A DNA stretch of 64,000 nt from Agapetus fuscipes (GCA_951799405.1 OX637342.1:5828001-5892000); one strand, 5' to 3'; positions 21,583 through 33,447 are shown, counted from the first letter of the stretch. Numbers and translations are program-made. The notes: generated from the sequence alone by a model not told the origin.

Positions 21583-24500
21583 AGTTGGTAGGTCACGCTC
21601 AAAGTTGGTATGTCACGGAGGTACATATCTTGCTGGGAGATATGTACTACTTAAATACCGTGTAACGCCATATACCAACATAGTCCTACTCCTAGCGTCC
21701 ACGTGTGGCCATTTAGCCCCGCGAGCCCCGGGCAATGTGGTCACTGGCAATACCAGCAGCCATAGCAGATAGGAGAGGGCGATGGCGAGCTTCTGGCGCC
21801 ATAAAACCGAATCCCCCCAACTAAGGGAAGGATAACCCTGACAGAAAAACTCTGGTCCTCCTGGTAGGGGGTTGGGCGAAGGGCTAACAACCCTTTCCTG
21901 CAAAAATTTAAAATGTTGCAAATCCCGCAAATCAATGCCTCGGACAAAATAGACACCGGAGACGACCCAAGCACGATACTAGGCTACGAATCGGATTTTG
22001 GAACGTGCTGAGCTTAAATAGACCGGGCTCAACCCAGATTGTTACGGAAGAGCTGGCTAGGTACAATCTGGATGTGACAGCTGTGCAAGAGGTGAGGTGG
22101 CCGGGTAGTGGTGAGAAGATGGTCAATCCACCATCTTCTACAGTGGTACGAACAACGACCGACATGAATTCGGAACAGGCTTTGTCGTAAGCCAGAACGC
22201 TAGAAGGGCAGTGTTATCTTATGAACCAATTAACGAGCGGATTTGCGTACTTCGGCTAAAGGGCCGACGGCGTAACTTAGCTCTCATTTGTGTACACGCG
22301 CCCACTGAAAGCGATGACGATGACAACAAAAACGCCTTTTATGATTTGTTGGAATCCACCTACGACCGACTACCACGGTATGACATAAAATGTGTATTAG
22401 GTGACCTGAATGCCAAAGTTGGTAGAGAAGAATGTTTTGTACCCTCCATTGGAACAAACAGCCTTCATGAAAACAGCAACGATAATGGTATGAGAGTCAT
22501 CCACTTTGCCTCAGCACGACAAATGTCAATCATGGGCACAATTTTTCCACACAAAGAAATCCACAAGGGAACGTAGAAGTCTCACGATGGTAGAACAGTG
22601 AATCAAATCGACCACCTTCTCGTTGAAAGGAAACATCTAAGAATGATTCATGATGTTCGGAGCTATCGGGGGGCAGACTGTGACACAGATCACTTCCTGT
22701 CTGTGGCAATTTTCAAAGAAAAAATACTGAGTCATAATAAATCAAAACCGTCTACAAGACTAATATATAATCTGGACATCCTGAACAATAAAAAGGGATA
22801 AGAAAGGTATAGAAAAGGCATCAATGACCAATTGCACAACCTGAGTGAGAGTCAGGTGGCAACTGAAGAAATAACTGAAGCCAGTGATAACCAGTACTCG
22901 GAATTTCAGATGTCTCAAGATGAAGTCATGGATGAAGTCTCAAGTGTGGAAGAAAGTGATCCTACAGCAAACCAGCTGAGGGTTGAAGAGTCTTGGAAGC
23001 TAATTATGCAGGTCATTAAGCAAACTGCTGAAAAGGAGATTGGGAGGATGGATCAACATGCAAGTAAGCCATGGTTTGATGAGGAATGCAAACGTGCTGT
23101 TATGTGGCGGAAGGAACTCAGAAACTGTCTTCTTCAAGGAAGTAACCAAAACCTGGAGAATGAATGGAAAGGAAGAAAAAGACAAGTACGAAACCTCTTG
23201 AGAGCCAAAAAACGCTTGCATCATAAACGGCTGATGGAGAAGCTTGAGAGTGACAATAGGGATGGAAGGAACTCTAGGAAATTCTTTGATTCCGTCAGAA
23301 AGGCGAAGTGTGGATCTCAACAGCGTAGTAGCCAGATAATGGATGAACAGGGAAACATCATTGCTGATCGAGATCAAATACTTGACGTGTGGAAGAATCA
23401 TTTCACTGGATTGCTGCAAGGTCAGAGTCCGGATAATCCTTTGCAACCATCTAGAGTTCTCACGGTGGAACCCGAAGTTCCTCCACCAAGTCGAGATGAG
23501 GTAGTACAGGCAATTAAGAGTTTAAAGAAGTCAAGAGCTCCTGGAAACGATGATATCCCTGCTGAGTTACTGAAATGTGGCGGAGAAGCCTAAGAAAATC
23601 CTCTGTGGGGTCTTTATCAGGATGTTTGGAAACATGAGGTACTGCCAGATAGCTGGAAAGTTGCACTATTGTGTCCAATACATAAAAAAGGAGACAAAAT
23701 GCTACGCTCTAATTATAGAGGTATCTCACTTCTCCCAGCGGCATACAAAATATTGTCTAATATTCTGCTAAGAAGAATTATGCCATATGCTGAATGTGCT
23801 CTTGGAGAGTACCAAGCAGGTTTCAGAAGGAATCGGAGCACAACGGACCAGATCTTTTCTTTGAGGCAAATATTAGAGAAGAAGTGGGAATATGCTCAAG
23901 ATACTCATTGCCTTTTTGTCGACTTCAAGACTGCTTATGACTCAGTGCATCGTTTGGGGCTGTGGAGCGTTTTACGAGACTATGGAATTCCTGGAAAACT
24001 CATCAAACTGGTTCAGATATCCATAGAAAATTCAAGAGCTCAAATACTGCTGCAGGGACAGGTCTCGGATCCCTTTGAGATCAGTTTAGGCCTAAAGCAG
24101 GGTGACGCCCTTTCTCCATTGCTCTTCAACCTAGCCTTAGAAAAGGTTGTGAGAGAAACCAAACCTGTGTCTGGTGGAATCACCATAGGAAGTACCATTA
24201 GGCTGCTGGGATATGCGGATGATGTGGTGCTTCTGGGAGAGAACGCTGCACAGCTCCGGGCGCTCTTCTTACCAATGGAGAGAATGGCAAGGAGGATAGG
24301 ATTGAGAATTAATGAGGGGAAAACTGAATACTTGCCTGTGGCGCGGCGGGATATTCAAGAAGATTTGAATGTAGATAATTACAAGTTTAAGAACTGCAAT
24401 TAATTAAAATACTTGGGTACAAAATAAATGACAAAAATATCCTATCCTCAGAATTACATGCCCGAATTCACTCCGGCAATAATGCTTTTTTTGGCCTTAG

Positions 24501-25028
24501 AGGGCTATTGTGCTCAAAATGGCTATCCCGCTCCACAAAATTCAAGATTTACACTTACATTATTCGGCCAGTTGTGTTGTACGGATGCGAAGCCTGGAGT
24601 CTGACTCAAAGACAAGAAAAATCTCTCCAGGTCTTTGAGAACAAAATGCTTCGTCGCATTCTCGGACCTGTATTTGAAGATGACAGGTGGCGTATCCGGA
24701 CCAACGCGGAGCTGATGTCCGTGTTTCAAGATGCTAACATAGTGTCGGTAATGAAATCAAGAAGACTCCAGTGGGCCGGACATGTAGCACGTGCAGAGGA
24801 CTCCAGGATCATTAGAACAGTCTTGGATGGTGCCCCTTCAGGTGTTAGACCACTCGGACGTCCCAGGATGCGGTGGGCAGACAACATTAAAGCCGATGCC
24901 GAAATTCTGGGAGTGAGGGGACCATGGAGGGAAGCTGCACAAGACAGAGAGTCCTGGAGGATTGTGGTGCGGGAGGCCCTGAGCCTTCAAGGCTTATGAG
25001 CCGAAGAAAGTAAGTAAGTAAAGTAAGT
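21583..25028 (+). pseudogene. RTE-a LINE: near full-length APE-RT retrotransposon, inactivated
   Basis: A ~3.45-kb element bounded by AAAGATAATAAA duplications at 21571-21582 and 25029-25040, with an (AAGT)n tail at 25007-25028. The ORF starts near 21985 (LRIGFWNVLSL). The APE endonuclease (about 21990-22720) keeps VQEVRW, a GDLNAKVG and TDHFLS. The linker has a 253-codon open stretch (22832-23593). The RT (about 23600-24360) keeps YRGISLLPAAYKIL, FVDFKTAYDSVH, LKQGDALSPLLFNLALE and GYADDVVLL. The C-terminal domain (24508-24999) has RRLQWAGHVAR and GRPRMRWADN. Damage: frameshift near 22100-22127, in-frame stops at about 22574, 22799 and 23591, and a stop plus frameshift at about 24402-24440. 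A single APE-RT ORF with a short-repeat tail fits the RTE clade (inference). No intact product. Confidence 0.92.
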
Positions 25029-25040
25029 AAAGATAATAAA

Positions 25041-25255
25041 TGTTAACATTCAAAACTCACATCAGATGCATACCCACAAACAGAACCGCGTAAGTTCGCG
25101 CTTACAAATGCTAAATGTGTACATACAAATTAAAATCCGAACCTCAAATGAACATGAACCCTGCAACTTTTGGCAACCTTCCCTGAAATAGGGTGAATCA
25201 TTTTTTACAGTATGGGTGGTCAGCTTCATACCAAACTACAAGTCATAATCAATTA
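25041..25255 (-). mobile_element. SINE-A, body part, split by RTE-a
   Basis: Continues the copy begun at 21552: CATACCCACAAACAGAACC, AACCCTGCAACTTTTGGCAA and TATGGGTGGTCAGCTTCATA, to CTACAAGTCA. Confidence 0.8.
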
Positions 25256-25259
25256 AAAG

Positions 25260-25838
25260 TGGTGTAATTGTATAATGTAGTTTTCTTTTTATTACTTATG
25301 TTTTTTTTATAAACTCGGCGGTGTCCGCGTGGCGTTTAAGGATTTTCAAAATAGCCCTTTGAGCAATACCAGTTGGTCACCACTGCTATAGGCAGTGTCA
25401 CAAGATATGATTTCAAAATAACCCATGTTTTGTAAGGGTGAGCAGACCCCTGCCATGACGTATCCATGAGGACGAAATGCCAAAGTTCAAGGTCTGAGTC
25501 CCGGACAGAAGCGTTTATTTTGGGAAGGGCTGATTTCTGCGAGAAAGCTTCGCGTATCTATCTACCCCATATTTGATAAAGTATCTGCGATTGATTGGGA
25601 GTGAAATATAAACGATGATATTGAAGAATATTTTGAATAAAATTGTAGGTAAATAATATGTTTTTTTTTTGCGTTGTTTCTGTTATTTTTTGTAATGTGG
25701 GTATAAATTTCAATGATTTAAAGTTATGTAGTAATGAGACAGCTTGTGGTCCAGGGGTTAACGATAGTCGTGAGTTCGGTTTAACGATATTAAAAAAAAA
25801 CAACTTTCTCTTCGATAGGTTGAAAAATTCTGTGACAT
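25260..25838. other. ~580 bp, no gene seen
   Basis: No motif-bearing ORF. The patch about 25440-25560 is unassigned. Confidence 0.4.
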
Positions 25839-25912
25839 CCAAGCTTGCAGAGGGCATTTCAGGTGTGATTCACACAAAAAGCGCTCACCAAATAAGTCAT
25901 CCAAATTTATTC
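25839..25912 (+). mobile_element. tS1 SINE 3'-end fragment
   Basis: CAAGCTTGCAGAGGGCATTT, GGTGTGATTCACACAAAAAG and CGCTCACCAAATAAGTCATC; 5' truncated. Confidence 0.7.
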
Positions 25913-26012
25913 CTATCAAAAAAATGGGTGATTATTATCACAAACAAAATCTATAATTTGTGGGATGATTCAAGTTGTAATAGCATTAAGAAATTGTACA
26001 GGTTTTCTTCGA

Positions 26013-26453
26013 GGAGATTGTAAGACTGGATTTACTAATCGCTCCCCCAAATCTAGTTTGTCGTATTTGCAATTCTGTCAAATATGACTTTTTAATGCAG
26101 TTGTCTTAAGAATCAAATTCTACACAATCTGAACTAAGAAAAAACGTACAACTCGATAATGTGAGAGTTGTTTTAAATATTTTTTTAATCAATTTCGTGT
26201 TTTCATAAGACACATTGGTCCAATACACATGCAAACATTGCTCATGTGAAATAAGCTTAATGGTCTATACGGCAAACAAGAACTAAGGCAGCCTAATGGT
26301 GACCTGTCTTTGATAAAACTAGAATAATTTTTCAATCCAGCGAATACCATATTTGAAAAATGAAATATTTTTTTGTGCTCCCACGGGATTCAAATTCACT
26401 ACTTTCCTATCACGAGTCCGAAGCGTTAACCACTAGACAACGGACCGGTCGTT
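26013..26453 (-). mobile_element. tS1 SINE interrupted by M1
   Basis: TTGTAAGACTGGATTTA before, and GGTGACCTGTCTTTG...GCTCCCACGGGATTCAAATT (B box)...GTTAACCACTAGACAACGGA after the M1 insertion at 26040-26292. The head is complete; the tail side is lost. Confidence 0.75.
26040..26292 (+). mobile_element. M1 TIR element, inserted in tS1
   Basis: 253 bp, starts CGCTCCCCCAAATCTAGTTTG-like and ends CAAACAAGAACTAAGGCAGC. Flanked by CTAAT on both sides (26035-26039, 26293-26297). Same orientation and host family as the 13726 copy. Confidence 0.85.
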
Positions 26454-26824
26454 ATTATATTGTTGTTAGCCACTTTGGGAACAATGTTTTTATTGGTTTC
26501 GTTTCCTTTGCTCTTCGTCACATGTCATACCCAGCTTGATCCTGCGACCAAATGAATTGACATCTTCATATTTGAGTCCGAAATCTGGCTTAAAGTTTTA
26601 ATCCTTCGTAATCCATTTAACTGGTGATACTTCAAACGACTTCAAGGTAGACTTTGATGAAGCGTTTAATCATAATTGATCAATATTTCTGTCGATGAAA
26701 TCATATCGTCATTCTTGGATTAATAATTTTTTGTGTACTGTGAGTTTTTGTTTGTTTGAAAATTTCCGCTCAATCTTATTTTTTTTAATGTATTGTTATT
26801 TATTTCCCAATTTCACCCTGGTTT

Positions 26825-26948
26825 CAGGTAAAGGCGGCAGGAGTTGCAAAGTTAATTTTCATGTGAGGTTTGGTTTATTTTGGATGTACACATTCAGCAT
26901 GTGTGAGCGCAACTTACATGTGTCTGCTTGTGGGCATGCATTTAACAG
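26825..26948 (+). mobile_element. SINE-A fragment
   Basis: TTTCAGGTAAAGGCGGCAGG, CATGTGAGGTTTGGTTTATT, GCATGTGTGAGCGCAACTTA and TGTCTGCTTGTGGGCATGCA. Both ends missing. Confidence 0.65.
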
Positions 26949-26974
26949 CACTGCAAAAAATGATCGGGACATCA

Positions 26975-27078
26975 ACAGCTACCACATCACCAATACCTCT
27001 GCGGCACTACAACAAGTGCCATAGACCCCTAGAGTGTCTGAAATTAAGGGAGTCTCCCGCACAGGATTCCTGAACAAA
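26975..27078 (+). mobile_element. CRX-a LINE 3'-terminal fragment
   Basis: ACCTCTGCGGCACTACAACA, CATAGACCCCTAGAGTGTCT and GTCTCCCGCACAGGATTCCT match the last ~95 bp of the 34 kb CRX-a copy. A very short 5'-truncated insertion. Confidence 0.75.
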
Positions 27079-27161
27079 AATCATCCTTTTAACCTTTTGC
27101 ATTTTTTTTTAGTAAAACGCCATTTTTGAGTTTAAACTTAATATTTTATACATGAGGTCAG

Positions 27162-27402
27162 TACGCTTAGTACGAGTTGCAAAACTTGAGAAAAGTAAAG
27201 TTTACGGAAAATATTAATGAATGATTTCTCCCAAAATCTGCCGTTTTCTGTTTCTTACACTTTATGGTCTTAGCAAAAGAGTTACAGTGATGAAGAAAAT
27301 CAAGTTCAAACAAACAAAAACGGCAGATTTTGGGAAAAATCACTCTTTAATAATTGCCATAAGCTTTAAAACACTCAAGTTTTGCAACTCGTACTAAGGG
27401 TA
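27162..27402. mobile_element. M2 foldback MITE
   Basis: TACGCTTAGTACGAGTTGC and GCAACTCGTACTAAGGGTA ends with TA borders; internal AAAATCTGCCGTTTTCTG and AACGGCAGATTTTGG. Confidence 0.85.
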
Positions 27403-27404
27403 CT

Positions 27405-28305
27405 GTAGTAGAGTTGTCATAACAGAAGCAATATCTGTAAGAGTAAGGGTTAATACTCGTAATGCCATAACACGAGCCAGACCAACAAAAGCAAATATCA
27501 GGTATCGTGGGGACGACCACCATTATAGTACATTCTAATAAAATATTCCAGCCACTTTGCGTTCACCAAAAAATGTATTGAAAGTAAAATAGCGCCTCTA
27601 GTGTGTGTTTTACTTTCCATATGAATTTCGTAAAATGCAATTATGTTTTATTCATACTTGGAGTTGGTATCTGTTTATATGCTAGACTCGGTAGCCGTAT
27701 TAAGTTTATTTCATAATAAAAAGGGAATTTGTGTGAATGCGACAAACATACATAGAAGAAAACGTTTTATTATCAGATCGGAATGGAATGGGTTAGATTT
27801 GATTTTTTATGTAAAATTTAATAATCTTTACTTACTTGACTTATATATACCTATTCTACTAAGCTCCGTTATTTTTTTTCTCTTACCCTTTATGAGAAAT
27901 TCTATACATTTTTCAAGGGAGAATGTCTTCACTTCTTGCGAAGGCTGAGAAAACATTCCCAGTACTTTAACTAAAAATACATGTTTTGATATGTATACGG
28001 TATTAATATTTTTTAATATTTTGTTGCTGGGTCGTCACGCGGAGTGTGCAATATGTGACCAGCCACACAGAGAAAATAAAAGATAATCTACAGAGAAGAT
28101 AAAAAGGATCAAATAAGATAAAAGTACCTACATGCATTATAAAAAAATTAAGTACTGAAATAGAAACTCAAGACTATTTCTCGGATTTGACCACAAGCAT
28201 CTTAAATATAAATAAACCTTATCTTTTCAATTAAATTTAACATATTTGTTTCATTAATTTTTATAACAAAAACGTAGTGATGTGATCTGTTTTTTTTTGC
28301 TTATT
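27405..28305. other. ~900 bp, no gene supported
   Basis: A 101-codon frame (27643-27948) is hydrophobic and AT-driven without a motif. A half copy of the M3 motif lies at 27559-27600. Confidence 0.4.
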
Positions 28306-28309
28306 CGAA

Positions 28310-28600
28310 TCCCGGATTTGAAAAATCCCCCATCCCGGTTATCTGCTGTTTTCCGCTAACAAATTGTCCCGGCTGTATCGGGTGTCCCGAGATTAATTGT
28401 CTGTGAATGTGAGTTGTTAATGAGTCGATTAAATTTTTAATTGTCCGCATTTGGTGCGGCCCGCACCGGACGAGAGGTGAATAACTGCCGCATGAGTTAC
28501 GGCGCATCACTAGCGGTGCATTAAGACCATCTGGTCTTTACTTCTAATGATAATGAGCAGCCGAATACCGGAGATAAGTCTTATACCATTATTAATTACA
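28310..28600. promoter_or_regulatory. Candidate conserved non-coding / enhancer-like block
   Basis: A ~290-bp stretch of high complexity and higher GC than its flanks, belonging to no repeat family here. It is rich in ATTA/TAAT cores (GATTAATTG, GTTAATGAGTCGATTAAATT, TTATTAATTAC) and contains the palindrome AGACCATCTGGTCT and GCGGCCCGCACCGG. This is the composition of insect developmental enhancers, but that is inference only. Confidence 0.3.
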
Positions 28601-28849
28601 TATAAGTCAAGAAAATACCAATTTACCTTTGTTTACTTTGAATACTTAAGTTTTTTACGCCACAGTTGTGTATAAAGGTGGTCAAAAAGTTTTGAGCGAG
28701 TCACCGGAAGTTAGAGCATCGAAAACCAGGAAAAACCTCAAAAAATCCCTCAAGACACACTACTTCGCAGCGATAGCACACAAAGCGCTATTGAAGTGAC
28801 AATCTTCACGAAACGGCGCTATATCAAAACATCATCATCATCATCAAAG

Positions 28850-29110
28850 CGGTACGAAATACCGAGATAGGTAGAAGATCGGTGTTTTTGACCTTTTTGA
28901 AAAGAGTGGCAAAGCAGAAGTGGTCATGTTGCTTGATTCAAAGATCTAAAAAGCAGCAAAAAGACAGTAGAGTAGAGACCCTGTGAGGATACAAAAAAAG
29001 TCCAGAAAGGCCTGTAACATGGTTGTCAGACGACAGACATAAAGAGGACTGCTAGTGACTAAATGAAGAAAGCCCAGTGGTGAAAGTCTCGATGACCATC
29101 GATAGACCTT
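28850..29110 (+). pseudogene. RTE-c LINE C-terminal remnant, decayed
   Basis: Reads as fragments such as RSVFDLFEKSGKA and DPVRIQKKSRKACNMVVRRQ with stops. The layout (basic tail, tryptophan/arginine-rich) resembles the C-terminal domain of RTE-like elements. Weak. Confidence 0.35.
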
Positions 29111-29221
29111 ACCGTATGTCCGTATCTATTTGAAGATAGGTCAAAATAAAACATGGCGGCGTATCAACAGCTTACCCATTTCATATGTAACAACGATTAG
29201 GTGTTCATGCACAGTAAAAAA

Positions 29222-29405
29222 AAACGAACTAAGCTACACATAGAGTGTAACTTCTTGCCGCGTTATCCCCGAAGGGTGTCGTATGTGGCGAGTGGAACAT
29301 ATTTATTTTTACAGGTAAAGGGGCCGGCCTTACGCCAACCACTTCATTTTAAGCGGGGGTTTCCCAGCTTCTGAGGGGGCTGGTTCTCATTTATTGTTGC
29401 GTTAT
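29222..29405 (-). mobile_element. tS2 SINE, 3' half
   Basis: GAACTAAGCTACACATAGAG, CTTCTTGCCGCGTTATCCCC, TTTTTACAGGTAAAGGGGCC, CGCCAACCACTTCATTTTAA and CTGAGGGGGCTGGTTCTCAT. Confidence 0.8.
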
Positions 29406-29454
29406 TTTATTCCGTCCTATCTTCAAATAGATACGGTAAGATCTACCGACGGCT

Positions 29455-29540
29455 TTCGATACATCCACCCTAGGATGGAGATGCCTGAAGAGGAATAGGG
29501 GAGGCCTATGCTTAGCAAAATGGCTGATTCAGTATGTATG
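29455..29540 (+). pseudogene. RTE-c LINE C-terminal remnant
   Basis: GATGGAGATGCCTGAAGAGG, then GAGGCCTATGCTTAGCAAAA, corresponds to D.DAWR.IGEAYAQQN with stops. Confidence 0.4.
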
Positions 29541-29544
29541 TTTG

Positions 29545-31000
29545 TATTTTTTTTTAAACTTAGACAAGTTTCTCGACTTATTAATATTCGTAAAAAATAA
29601 AAGTAAGAAATATCCTTTTAAAGACCTGTTAGGCCGCCATACGAACTAATACAATCAATAATCATTAGAAGATCATTCCGCCGATCCACACATCATAGAA
29701 TCAAACTCAGCAATCTTGGATTTTGTTTCGAAAATAAAATAAGTACACGAAAAGACAGATGATGACAATCTCTTTGTTTTTATGTACTATTGTCATTTTG
29801 GAAAAAAATCTAGTTTCCCGCGTTTGGTACTGTACGATTCACATTAGCATTCTCTGCAGGAGCATTCGGTTTATAAATCATCAATTTGTAATTACCACTG
29901 GCCATAGGGCGAATTCATCCGAAATCCTCTTAATAGAGCCAATGACCAATTTGATCTGGGGCGAGATAACCAGGAGGCTTTTATCTTAGACGACGATTGC
30001 CTCAATATGCGATCGTTTTGAGATGTGAACAAAACATAAAATCAATAGTAAATAAATACAGTCTTTCTAATAAGCAAAAAAGTAATAGGTAGTAATTTGA
30101 ACTATAATATATTCAAGGATAAAATATATCCAACTTAACAACAATTATCGAATATGTCAATTTAATATTACACTGCCATATTTATCTTCAAAAATGTTAG
30201 GATTTTTTTTACAACCCCTTGAAATCTTCTTCCATTCTCATCTTCATCATTGACAAGGCATCAGAAAAACTAGCCTTTGTTCCCTCTTATTTCGATGCTC
30301 TCATTACAACTCAAACTTTTCGGTTTCGAAAATAACGATCAGTTCGAAGAAGCAAGCACATTAATTTTTCATATTATTCAATTCTGTCAATTATTTCTGC
30401 AATACGAACAAAAAATGTGACGTTATCAAACGGGACTACTAGGGAGAAAGCAACGTATATTTAATTTTGCTATTTGTTGCTTAGGACTCTAGTGCCTTGT
30501 GACGTAGTGTTGCTTTGGACCAATGCCATAGAAACACAAAAAAAAATTAAACTCTTTTTCCGCCCCATGAAAAGTCATATTATCTAATGGTAGCTTTGTT
30601 TGACACGATAGAATTTTGTGTTGCCTCAGATAGCGTACAAAATCTATAAACTTCGTAAATCGAGGTTTATGCGTACGGGAGGCCCTCTCACACAAAACTC
30701 TAAATTATTGAGATTATTTCCGATTGCTACTGGAAGGAATGCGACGTATAAATTAGGGTAGAATTTCAGTCGTATATCAAAATTTGTTAACGTCCAGAGC
30801 CGCTACTAGACTTGGTCGGTCGCACATCAAAGACCGGCGCGTTTAATATACGTTATATCTCATGTCTCAGGAAGTAGTTTTATGTCATTATTAATCAATG
30901 AAAGTATAATTCAGATTTTATTCGGAAAAAATATGAATGCTTGGTAACGACTTCCCCTCCAGTCAACTAATTTGTCATGTCTACTGTTCGATACTTCAGT
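29545..31000. other. ~1.4 kb, no gene; one complex block
   Basis: 29810-30010 is a higher-complexity block (GTTTATAAATCATCAATTTG, AATTACCACTGGCCATAGGG, GATAACCAGGAGGCTTTTAT) that could be non-coding conserved DNA. The rest is AT-rich. No ORF with a motif. Confidence 0.35.
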
Positions 31001-31003
31001 CTA

Positions 31004-31247
31004 TAAACTATAATCTAAGTCGCAAAGATATGGTAACATTTAAAAGGCTCGTATTAAGTGCATGCCCACAAACAGACACGTCTACGTTCGCGCTTACATG
31101 TGTACCAACGAATTAACATCCAAATCTCAAATGAACATAAACCATGTAACTTTTGCAGACCCTTCCTGAAACAGGGGTAACGTTGGCAAAGTGAACAATT
31201 TCTTACAGTATGAGTGGTCAGCGTCATACCAACCTATAAGTCAAGGA
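31004..31247 (-). mobile_element. SINE-A copy
   Basis: CTATAATCTAAGTCGCAAAG, GCATGCCCACAAACAGACAC, CATGTAACTTTTGCAGACCC and CATACCAACCTATAAGTCAA to GGA. Moderately diverged. Confidence 0.8.
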
Positions 31248-31308
31248 AGTCTCTTCGTTACAAAATCCACCTTCTTTTGCATTTTCCTAGAAAATTTGTC
31301 GTTGCCAA

Positions 31309-31414
31309 AAGCCGGTTATTAAACGTCCATCCAGCTTTAAGCTACAGAGCAAGGGAGGGCTCTTGAGTGTTATTTACATTAAACAGCGCTCACCAAATAA
31401 ATCATCCTAAAATG
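31309..31414 (+). mobile_element. tS1 SINE fragment (body and tail)
   Basis: GTCCATCCAGCTTTAAGCTA, GCTCTTGAGTGTTATTTACA and AGCGCTCACCAAATAAATCA. Head absent and internally deleted. Confidence 0.65.
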
Positions 31415-31425
31415 TTCTTACATCT

Positions 31426-31650
31426 ATAGCTGAAGGTCATTGAGTTTGAAGGTGCTTAAGAAGGTACTAAAGTGGAGACTTCATGAGGACAACAAAAATA
31501 GAGGAAGGGTGATAAGGGTCAAACGACAAAATGAGGATTGCTGGTGACTGGATGCAGATGCAGAAGGCCCAGGATAGAGATGCCTGGAGAGATATTGCAG
31601 AGGTCTATATTCAACAGTGGACGAAAATGGCTGTCCAAGTAATTAAATAA
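31426..31650 (+). pseudogene. RTE-c LINE C-terminal remnant
   Basis: The 3' part reads MQKAQDRDAWRDIAEVYIQQ followed by W, the end of an RTE-like polymerase, ahead of AATAAGTATTATTAATTTAT. The upstream part is frame-broken. Confidence 0.55.
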
Positions 31651-32194
31651 GTATTATTAATTTATTTTATTTAATATTTTGGACCTCCCATCATGGGATC
31701 AAATTATTTCAATCATGGATTTTTTTTTTGCAAAATAAATTGGAAATGAGTCATTTAAAACTAATCTTTTTATGAAGGTATAAATCGAAGATGCTTTTAG
31801 CTATCAAGAAGTTCTATTATAAAAAAAATGTAGAGCGTTTGTCAGTCTACCTTCTACATACTGATGATCAAATTCAAGGAGTGCAATTAATCATTATTAG
31901 TGATAGTTATTTGCTATCTAGTCGTCTCATAATTAATGTTATATTCTAATTGTCTATCCAAGCAAACACGGAGGCCGAATTCCTGTACACCGAGTGCCTG
32001 TATGGAGCGGCAACAAAAAATATTAATTTTCTATACCAAACAGTGGTAGGTGATGTTTGTATTAAATACCAAGTGCTTGTATAAATACAGGGCTGTGAAA
32101 TTGGAGTCAAAAATTTAATATTCTAATGTTATATTTTTTGAGGCAATCAAACTCGCGGCATGACATTTGAACGTTAAAAATCTAACCCAGAGTT

Positions 32195-32475
32195 CCCAGC
32201 TAGGAGATCCGCAGACGCTCTGATGTCCTTGGTGTCGTACAGGGAATGACTTGCTTAAAGTGGCGCTGGGCAGGCCACTTTGCAAGACAATACCATGAAA
32301 GGTGGCCAAAAAGGGTCATCCAATGCCAAACCAGGGTGTTCAAGTAGGAAGTAAGGAGACCCAAATGAGGTGGCTAGATGACATTGAGGGAACTGCAGGT
32401 AGAGAATGACTGAACACAGCAGCCGATAGAAATTCATATTCAGGAGTGGACTAAAAAATCTCAGGAAGAAGAATA
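32195..32475 (+). pseudogene. RTE-c LINE C-terminal remnant
   Basis: KWRWAGHFARQYHERWPKRV is clear (RTE-type L+W.GH.AR.....W..+V). A frame-shifted GRP..RWLDDI-like part and IQEWTKKSQEE follow. The 147-codon minus-strand frame over this region is a shadow. Confidence 0.7.
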
Positions 32476-32479
32476 AGAG

Positions 32480-33300
32480 GAATCTCGGAGAGAGGAAAAA
32501 ACTCCAATATTCAAAGCATTTACCTTTGGCCTCACTAGCGCTTAGATTAGTGAAAAATTGTACGTTTTCATTTGCTATGTATCCTTCCGACACATTTCTA
32601 CGACTCATTTGGTAAAAACATACGACTAGACTATTTTTTGTAAGCAACATAAACATCTCATACAATTGACTCACCTGATTTATTATGTAACATATCATTT
32701 CTTAAACCAAACAGACATACCCGCTCGCAAAATTTATTTCACCTACCCATCTGTCATACTAATTACCGATACCACTCAACTTTCTTCAGAATACAGCGTG
32801 ACTATAACCAAAATTTCAAAAATTTAGATATTTTCCATGACTCATTAACAACCTTTCGCAATAAATTGTTATATTTTTTAAACTCTGTCCCCTAACTCCC
32901 TCAATCAAACTCCTTCACTTACGTAATAATCCCTCCTTTTCCTCATTCCTTTCCATTTTACTTTTAATTTTCTTTTCTTACACCTTGATTATTATTTATT
33001 TTTTTGACAACTTGTGCCTTATTGTTTTGCTCTTTTTTTCTTTTTATTTTATTTCCTTTTCTATTTTGTATTATATATCAATACAAGCTCAGCATACTGA
33101 TCACATTATTATTCTATCTCTATAATTTTAAATAGAAGAAACAATTTTGGCTTATATTAATTTTAAGAACACCATTGTTATTACTTTTATAAAGCTGTAG
33201 TTTTCTAAAATAAATAAATAAATAAAAATCTGTTTGATTCGTGGATAACCATAAAAATAACATCATTTAATTTTCAAATGTGCTTTTCGCTGGAATTTAA
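32480..33300. other. ~800 bp, possible LINE 3' end, otherwise nothing
   Basis: About 32820-32890 reads FHDSLTTFRNKLLYFLNSVP, which could be a decayed LINE polymerase end. The stretch closes with AAATAAATAAATAAATAAAA at about 33206, a retroposon-like tail. Weak. Confidence 0.3.
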
Positions 33301-33310
33301 ATCTTCTACT

Positions 33311-33361
33311 TTTACAACAACGCTGAGAGCTCTTGAGGTGTCTCCACACAAAAACAGCGAA
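33311..33361 (+). mobile_element. tS1 SINE fragment
   Basis: AGCTCTTGAGGTGTCTCCAC and ACAAAAACAGCGA; very short. Confidence 0.45.
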
Positions 33362-33385
33362 GCAGACTCTCCGGCGCATAGTGAA

Positions 33386-33447
33386 GAAGTGCCTTCCTAG
33401 AAGGAGTGCCTTCCTAGAAGGCACTCCTACTAGAAGGCACTCCTAAC
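33386..33447. repeat. Short palindromic/tandem GTGCCTTC array
   Basis: GTGCCTTCCTAGAAG occurs twice, then GGCACTCCTA twice in inverse. The core 33403-33427 is a perfect palindrome with 11-bp arms GGAGTGCCTTC around CTA. Confidence 0.75.

Noticed and set aside
23000..23446. 148-codon minus-strand ORF inside RTE-a
   Set aside because: Antisense shadow of the RTE-a linker region.
32255..32698. 147-codon minus-strand ORF
   Set aside because: Antisense to the RTE-c remnant (KWRWAGHFARQ on the plus strand).
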